A stretch of DNA of 64,000 nucleotides. Source: Herbaspirillum sp. WKF16 (GTDB lineage Bacteria > Pseudomonadota > Gammaproteobacteria > Burkholderiales > Burkholderiaceae_D). The stretch covers positions 2,914,001 through 2,978,000 of the forward strand of contig NZ_CP118632.1 of NCBI RefSeq assembly GCF_028993615.1, written 5' to 3'. The notes below the pieces were generated by a model. It ran no database searches. It saw only the letters and a program-made list of their open reading frames with translations, and had not been told where the DNA came from. A program made the position numbers and the translations under genes. Within the stretch, counting starts at the first letter, position 1; the number at the start of each line of letters is the position of its first letter. This document shows, in pieces, positions 57,278 through 64,000 of this stretch.

Positions 57278-57571
57278 GTTTCCCCTTGTTTTACCTTATT
57301 CCCAAGGGCGACATTGTAAGTTGAGGCCTTGTCGTCAACTCTCATTAATTTACATTTTTACATCCCGGCCGTTGCATATTCTCAGCAGGCGGCCAAAGGG
57401 GTCTTGCATTGTCGCGGATAAGTTGCGCCGATGCTCGTTCCGGGTGCCTTTTGGCCACATCCGAATGCGGCAACACGGCCGTGTCGGCATCGGCTTACAT
57501 CAAACAGCGCTGCCCGCCGATGACGCTTTTCCCGCAATCGGACTAGGCTGTGGATTTTAAGGAGAAAGATC
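57278..57571. other. Intergenic region upstream of the chemoreceptor
   Basis: 294 bases. AT-rich stretch near 57330-57360 upstream of the receptor gene with TTGACG and TACAAT on the minus strand, but their spacing is only 14 bases. No flagellar sigma-28 promoter was found. Confidence 0.5.
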
Positions 57572-57766
57572 ATGGCGACTCCTGTTCACCCCGACCGCCC
57601 CGAAGGCAGCCCCAGCAAGACGAAGTACGAAAAGGAACCAAGGAATCGTGAAGGCACAATGGGAGGTCAGCGGCCGTTGAGCGCGCCGGCCGGCATCCAA
57701 AAGCCAGGCCCCGGGGGAGTGTTGGTGGAAGAAGGAAAGCAGAAGAAGGAACAATTGGAAGAATGA
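57572..57766 (+). CDS. Small hydrophilic hypothetical protein
   Basis: 64 residues, very polar and Pro/Gly/Lys/Glu-rich (MATPVHPDRPEGSPSKTKYE at the start, EEGKQKKEQLEE at the end), probably disordered. TTAAGGAGA lies eight bases before the ATG, a strong site that favours real translation. No family is recognised. The stop codon overlaps an ATG of the next small frame (ATGA). Confidence 0.55.
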   Translation: MATPVHPDRPEGSPSKTKYEKEPRNREGTMGGQRPLSAPAGIQKPGPGGVLVEEGKQKKEQLEE

Positions 57767-57990
57767 TCCGCAGGTCCCTGCGGGTTTGCCTGTTCAAACC
57801 GAGAAAGCATCAATTGCACATCAAATACAATGAAAGCACTGCGCCAATGAAAGACCTGATGACGATGGCGCCCATCGATCCCGCACTGCACGCCGCCCTC
57901 CTGCGCGGCAAGGTGGCGGCGCGCCGGCTTATCGAAGACTTGATGGAAGCGGCCAGACAGCGGCGAGAAGAGATCGTGCAAGGGCGGTGA
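57763..57990 (+). CDS. Small hypothetical protein, possible coupled ORF
   Basis: 75 residues if started at the ATG overlapping the previous stop, or 47 if started at MKDLMTMAPIDP (57847). The C-terminal part is helical and basic (ALHAALLRGKVAARRLIEDLMEAARQRREE). No recognisable domain. Evidence is limited to the ATGA overlap and the helix-like tail. Confidence 0.4.
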   Translation: MIRRSLRVCLFKPRKHQLHIKYNESTAPMKDLMTMAPIDPALHAALLRGKVAARRLIEDLMEAARQRREEIVQGR

Positions 57991-58087
57991 GTGCGTCGGC
58001 GGCCCCGCCGCATTCACCCGATTTATTGGCATCAGGGGGTGAACAGGCACGGTCCGCATTGCGACAATATCGAGATGGCTCGCCATC

Positions 58088-58220
58088 TGTTGGCTGTTGG
58101 CTGTTGGCTGTTGGCTGTTGGCTGTTGGCTGTTGGCTGTTGGCTGTTGGTTGTTGGCTGTTGGCTGTTGGCTGTTGGCTGTTGGCTGTTGGCTGTTGGCT
58201 GTTGGCTGTTGGCTGTTGGC
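58088..58220. repeat. Heptanucleotide tandem repeat TGTTGGC x 19
   Basis: Exactly 19 consecutive 7-mers over 133 bases, all TGTTGGC except unit 9 (58144-58150), which ends in T. The 7-base period keeps several frames open on both strands, giving repeated LLAVGCW or QQPTANS peptides that have no start signal and are not called as genes. Copy number is likely variable between strains. Confidence 0.96.
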
Positions 58221-58262
58221 GGCTCGCAGAATTGCCCACTCCATTGAGCGCTGGCAATAAAA

Positions 58263-58282
58263 AAGCCGCCCGTAAGCGGCTT
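58263..58282 (-). terminator. Terminator of the 58321-58764 gene
   Basis: On the minus strand AAGCCGC-TTACGG-GCGGCTT is followed by a TTTTTT run. It lies about 40 bases past the stop codon. Confidence 0.85.
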
Positions 58283-58320
58283 TACCGAGAAGCTGCGTCC
58301 ATCACGCCGGACGCGTCCAT

Positions 58321-58764
58321 CTAGGGCCTCAAGCCATTCCGAATCCTGTTGACGGCGATTACCGCATCCAGCAGCTTTCCCTTGTTTCCCCAGATTGCGT
58401 GCGCTGTCCGATGCTCGGCTTCGTCCGCAAGAGCGACGCCGTATTGCGCCTGGAGGCCGGCCAAGAACTTGTTGAATGCCCTGGCGTCCCGGTCTGTGAT
58501 GTTCTGGACGAAAACCGTCGCCGCACTTTCATCGAGTTCGCCCACGCCGCTCTCAACGTAGGAGCCGCTTAGCGGATATCCCGTGTAATGCCTTGCCGCG
58601 TAGTCCAGCGCCTCCTGAGGTGAAGCGAATCCGTCCTGCGGCCCGAATTGCGCCTTGTCGTTGACGGTGATCGCCAGGGTAAAAGTGCCGCCTTTCTTCT
58701 CTTTGACATTCACCACAACGTGGACTTTTTCGCCATAGAGATTCACGGCCAGAACGTTGCTCAT
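58321..58764 (-). CDS. Hypothetical protein
   Basis: 147 residues, soluble, no signal peptide. N-terminal half is strand-rich (VLAVNLYGEKVHVVVNVKEKKGGTFTLAITVNDKAQFG), the rest is mostly helical (ASPQEALDYAARHYTGYP, RDARAFNKFLAGLQAQYG). No family recognised. The ATG at 58764 has AAGGGAAG nearby, and the gene has its own terminator, so it is probably expressed. Confidence 0.65.
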   Translation of the reverse strand: MSNVLAVNLYGEKVHVVVNVKEKKGGTFTLAITVNDKAQFGPQDGFASPQEALDYAARHYTGYPLSGSYVESGVGELDESAATVFVQNITDRDARAFNKFLAGLQAQYGVALADEAEHRTAHAIWGNKGKLLDAVIAVNRIRNGLRP

Positions 58765-58972
58765 TGCTTCCCTTGATGTTTGGATTCAAGTGAGAGAGCA
58801 TACCATCGCCGCCGCAACTTGAGATCTTGCAGCGCCTGTTTCCCCTGGCGGCGCCGGACTGGATTTGCTAGGCTTCGGCTGGAAATGCGAGGCCTCATGA
58901 GAGGCCTGCCAGCGCGCCATGCCGGCGGCTGATTTTCGTATGCGCCACATCACAAGAAATCGGGGACGCACT

Positions 58973-59923
<951 letters not shown>

Positions 59924-59959
59924 ACGCTTGCCGCGGTTGATCGCGCCGCATGGCGCGGC

Positions 59960-60271
59960 TCACGAATCGCCCGCCGCGTCCTTCTTCAGCTGGGCGCGAT
60001 TCGTCTTCGAAATCTGCACATAGGAGCAGCTGGAGGCGATGGCCAGCCGCAGCAGCGTGCCCTTGTCCAGCGGCGACAGCAACGGCGCGTCGTCCTGCTC
60101 TTCCGACTCGTGGAATTCGATCAGCGCCAGCAGCGTGGCGATGCCGTTGCCGATGTCGTGGGTGTGTTCGGCCAGCACGATTTGATTGGTGCGCAGGACG
60201 TTGGCGCGATGCCACGTGAATGGACGGAATGATGGCAGGGAAAGATAATCGATGGCGGATTTAGCTGGCAT
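59960..60271 (-). CDS. Hypothetical protein
   Basis: 103 residues from the ATG at 60271 (MPAKSAIDYLSLPSF). Contains NVLRTNQIVLAEHTHDIGNGIATLLALIEFHE, then a polar tail. No signal peptide or recognised domain. The frame extends upstream to 60346, but that part lacks coding character. Evidence is length and composition only. Confidence 0.5.
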   Translation of the reverse strand: MPAKSAIDYLSLPSFRPFTWHRANVLRTNQIVLAEHTHDIGNGIATLLALIEFHESEEQDDAPLLSPLDKGTLLRLAIASSCSYVQISKTNRAQLKKDAAGDS

Positions 60272-60430
60272 GAATAATCTTAAGTAAAAATACCGCCTGG
60301 GGCGGTCGTCTACCTTCTCAATTCGAGTCGCCAAACCCGGCCCCATCTTTCTTTGGGACCCGGCGAGAGCAGCAGGAGGCCCAAAACATGGTCAAGTCCC
60401 GCTCCCTCGCCGCATCCTCCCGCCCTGCCC

Positions 60431-61315
60431 TTATTTCTTCTTCGCCGCCTTCTTGCCGCCGGCGGCCGGCGCCAGCCGGGCCAAGGCCTGGCGCGCGTAA
60501 TCGGCCACCTGCCCCTTGGGCTGGATCGTCAGCACGCGGCGATAGGCCTCTTGCGCACCGATGACGTCGCCCAGTTTTTCCATCGTTTGTCCGTAAAAAT
60601 ACCAGGTCAATGCGTCGTCGGGAGACTGCTGCAGGATCTGCTGGTACTTGCGCGCGGCGTCGGCGTACTTGCCGGCGTCGAAGTCGGCGGTGGCGGCATC
60701 CATCAGGCTGGTAGCGGCAGGCGCGGCCTTACTGGCGGACTCGGGCGCGAAGTCCACCACGATGATGTCTTTCTTGCCGCTGCGCCAGACCAGCACTTCC
60801 GCCTTGCTGTTGGGCGGGAGCTTGCCAATGGCCGCGGTCACCTCCGCAGGTGTCGCCATGCCTTCGCCGTTGAAGCCGAGGATGATGTCGCCCGCAAACA
60901 GGCTGGCGCGTTCGGCCGGCGTTCCCTTGACCACCTCTGCGATGACGGCGCCGCGCGCCGACTCCAGGCCCAATTGCTTGACCAGCACGGGATCGATGGG
61001 ATTCAGGCGCACGCCCAGCATCGCCTTCCGGGGGCAGCTTTTCTCCGTCTGCACCTGGCGTATCCAGCCGAGGTATTGGAGCCACACGGCCTTTTCCGCC
61101 GTGCTGGCCGCCTTCTCCATCGATGCGCTGAAGTTCTTGTCCAGGGTGTCCAGCGTGTCGCAGCTGAAGCCGCGATAGGTGTTGAGCGTGTCGGCCGCGG
61201 TCGGCGGCGTTGCGCAGCCCGCCAGCGAGCCCAGCAACGCCGCCAGCACCAGGCCGGCTGCGAGGGTGAACCAACGGCCGTGGCCGGCCGCGTTCCATGT
61301 GCGTAGAGGATTCAT
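60431..61315 (-). CDS. Lipoprotein with PDZ and TPR domains
   Basis: 294 residues. Lipoprotein signal with lipobox LAGC (Cys at about 34). An N-terminal helical region with Cys residues, a PDZ domain (about 95-185; GAVIAEVVKGTPAERASLFAGDIILGFNG), then TPR-like repeats (about 200-275; ADFDAGKYADAARKYQQILQQSPDDALTWYFYGQT) and a Lys-rich tail. This suggests a periplasmic scaffold that binds protein C-termini. The ATG at 61315 is preferred to 61333 because AAGGA lies upstream of it. It follows the poly-Gln gene by 45 bp on the same strand, probably one operon. Confidence 0.85.
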   Translation of the reverse strand: MNPLRTWNAAGHGRWFTLAAGLVLAALLGSLAGCATPPTAADTLNTYRGFSCDTLDTLDKNFSASMEKAASTAEKAVWLQYLGWIRQVQTEKSCPRKAMLGVRLNPIDPVLVKQLGLESARGAVIAEVVKGTPAERASLFAGDIILGFNGEGMATPAEVTAAIGKLPPNSKAEVLVWRSGKKDIIVVDFAPESASKAAPAATSLMDAATADFDAGKYADAARKYQQILQQSPDDALTWYFYGQTMEKLGDVIGAQEAYRRVLTIQPKGQVADYARQALARLAPAAGGKKAAKKK

Positions 61316-61360
61316 GTTCGATCGTTCCTTCATGTCGGCGTTCTCGGCGTCGGGCGCGGG

Positions 61361-62704
<1,344 letters not shown>

Positions 62705-63264
62705 TCCCCGCCCCCTTTGATGGATATTTTTCCACTATGGCAATGACTTGAGCGAGCCTTGGCTGGCTCTCTATACCGCTCATCCACGCCGGTAAAAATG
62801 CGAGTCAAAAATTATATTAATCAATTTTCCTGACGGCATTATTGAAGCGGATGACACCCCCACTTTCTTCGCATCATCCGCAAGAACCGCTCACCCCCTG
62901 TCAACATGCGGCGGTTCCTCTTCCGGCAAATGTCTCACACCTGTCCGCTCGCAACAAGACGAGCAAGACCTGTTACCAGAAAAATAAGAGAAAATGCCGT
63001 TGAGCGTCAGCATTGCGTCAGCAATTTGTCAGTATCCGTGCAAGCCGGAGCCCCACTTCGGATGCGACACGAGATGGAAGAAACGCCCACCGCCGCACAA
63101 GAATCTTCAATCGCGAGTTCTTCTCGCCACCCATGGTGCGAGCCACGTGAGACTGCGCGCATGCAATGGAGAAAGCCCTCGGAAGCGCCCCGCAAGAGAT
63201 CAAAAAAAGGGCCTCATCTGCGAGGCCCTTTTCATCTCCACTACGGTGGCGAGCGCCACAGCTT
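62705..63264. other. Intergenic region between the poly-Gln gene and the kinase gene
   Basis: 560 bases, AT-rich around 62800-62860. It should contain the poly-Gln gene promoter at its left end. Apart from the terminator at its right end I see no gene, RNA or repeat that I can support. Small open frames cross it on both strands without ribosome binding sites. Confidence 0.55.
63207..63232. terminator. Terminator downstream of the hybrid kinase gene
   Basis: Stem AAGGGCCTC/GAGGCCCTT (9 bp) with loop ATCTGC; on the minus strand it is followed by a run of seven T. It lies about 33 bases past the kinase stop codon. Confidence 0.88.
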
Positions 63265-64000
63265 TCACGCCGGGGCAATCTGCACCCGCGACAGCATCCT
63301 CATCAACTGATCCACATCGACCGGCTTGACCAGGTGATGGTCGAAACCGGCCGCGCGGCTGTTGTCCCTATCCTCTTGCTGCCCGTAGCCGGTCACTGCG
63401 ATGAGGACCGCCGACGCCGTTTCAGGCAGCTGGCGCAACTCCCTTGCCAGCTCGTTGCCGTTCATGTCGGGCAGGCCGATGTCGAGCAGGCAGATGTGCG
63501 GACGGCTCGCGCCGACTGCGGCGAGCGCTTCGCGCGCGGTGTAGTGGACGCCGACCTGGTAACCGCCGGCTTCCAGCAGCATGGCCAGGGTGTCGGCCGC
63601 GTCCTGGTTGTCGTCGACCACCATGGCGCGTAACGACACTGCGGCATCGGCCGCGCCGGCCTCGCCGTCGCTCGCCCGGGCAGCCAGGCTCTCGCCGGCA
63701 TGCACCGGCAGCCTGATAGTGAACGTGCTGCCCTTACCCAGCCCATCGCTGTGCGCCTCGACGCCGCCGCCGTGCGACCTGACCAGGCTCTCGACGATCG
63801 ACAGGCCCAGCCCGAGGCCGCCCTGGGAGCGGTCGGCGGAACGCTCGGCCTGGGCGAACAGGTCGAACACGTGATCCACCATCTCTGGCGCCATGCCGAT
63901 GCCGTTGTCGGTGATCCGGACGCATCCCTCGTTCGCGTCGGCCTGCGCCGAGACGTCGATCCGGCCGCCATTGGGCGTGTACTTCACGGCGTTCTGCAGC
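63265..64000 (-). CDS. Hybrid histidine kinase, C-terminal part (cut by window edge)
   Basis: At least 245 C-terminal residues; the start lies beyond base 64000. The ATPase part has the N box (LQNAVKYTPNGG, at the edge), G1 box DNGIGMAPEMVDHVFD and G2 box GGLGLGLS. A receiver domain follows with MVVDDNQDAADTL (acidic pocket), phosphoacceptor in LLDIGLPDMNG, and Lys in HLVKPVD. It would sense an unknown signal and pass phosphate from the kinase to its own receiver. No output domain follows; a phosphotransfer protein or further receiver is expected elsewhere. Confidence 0.93.
   Translation of the reverse strand, partial: LQNAVKYTPNGGRIDVSAQADANEGCVRITDNGIGMAPEMVDHVFDLFAQAERSADRSQGGLGLGLSIVESLVRSHGGGVEAHSDGLGKGSTFTIRLPVHAGESLAARASDGEAGAADAAVSLRAMVVDDNQDAADTLAMLLEAGGYQVGVHYTAREALAAVGASRPHICLLDIGLPDMNGNELARELRQLPETASAVLIAVTGYGQQEDRDNSRAAGFDHHLVKPVDVDQLMRMLSRVQIAPA

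Noticed and set aside
57278..57400. Sigma-28 (flagellar) promoter for the chemoreceptor
   Set aside because: A TAAA element occurs, but no GCCGATAA-like -10 follows at 15 bases.
57667..58257. Gene encoding a QQPTANS repeat protein (and LLAVGCW frames on the other strand)
   Set aside because: A 7-bp repeat without stop codons opens all frames; no start signal and no conserved flanking sequence.

Overview
The window is high-GC DNA from a betaproteobacterium. The gene order pyrG-kdsA-eno-ftsB, a recJ block followed later by prfB-lysS, one lolC/lolD pair, and the itaconate-type catabolic block are typical of Burkholderiales. An Oxalobacteraceae member such as Herbaspirillum is my best guess, but that is inference from gene content and order, not a database result. 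Coding density is high. No prophage, transposase, CRISPR array or rRNA is visible. There is one tRNA.

From 1 to 28 kb lie mostly housekeeping genes: a truncated diguanylate cyclase, pnuC, the minus-strand pyrG-kdsA-eno-ftsB block, an alpha/beta hydrolase, comEC, tatD, argE and lolD-lolC. On the plus strand follow a UvrD-family helicase with a LexA-type box, a conserved unknown gene coupled to recJ, and a membrane diguanylate cyclase. A lipoprotein, four palindromic 125-128 bp repeats and a Tat-type PhoX phosphatase with a Pho-box-like site come next. prfB (with its programmed +1 frameshift), lysS and a glycine-zipper protein close the section.

From 28 to 37.6 kb is a mixed set: an esterase-like hydrolase, a four-helix membrane protein, a lone receiver domain, a MocR regulator divergent from an acetyltransferase, a LysR regulator divergent from argC with a clear LysR-type box, a fused DhaK-DhaL dihydroxyacetone kinase and two small unknown proteins.

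From 37.7 to 53.3 kb is the main accessory block. Twelve minus-strand genes face a divergent LysR gene. Next to LysR are a FAS1/MaoC-type hydratase, an acyl-CoA dehydrogenase, an MmgE/PrpD protein, a CaiB CoA-transferase and a CitE-type lyase. These match the enzyme set and order known for itaconate degradation (Ich, Ict, Ccl; products pyruvate and acetyl-CoA). They are followed by a complete branched-chain-type ABC importer, an aldehyde dehydrogenase, a zinc alcohol dehydrogenase and a TRAP binding protein without its membrane subunits.

From 53.3 to 64 kb are a TauE/SafE exporter, a 27-residue membrane microprotein, a short-chain dehydrogenase-like protein without the usual Tyr/Lys, tRNA-Ser(UGA), a chemoreceptor, several small unknown genes, a 19-copy heptamer repeat, and a group of exported proteins (Rap1a/Tai-like, PDZ-TPR lipoprotein, poly-Gln protein). 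The right edge cuts through a hybrid histidine kinase.
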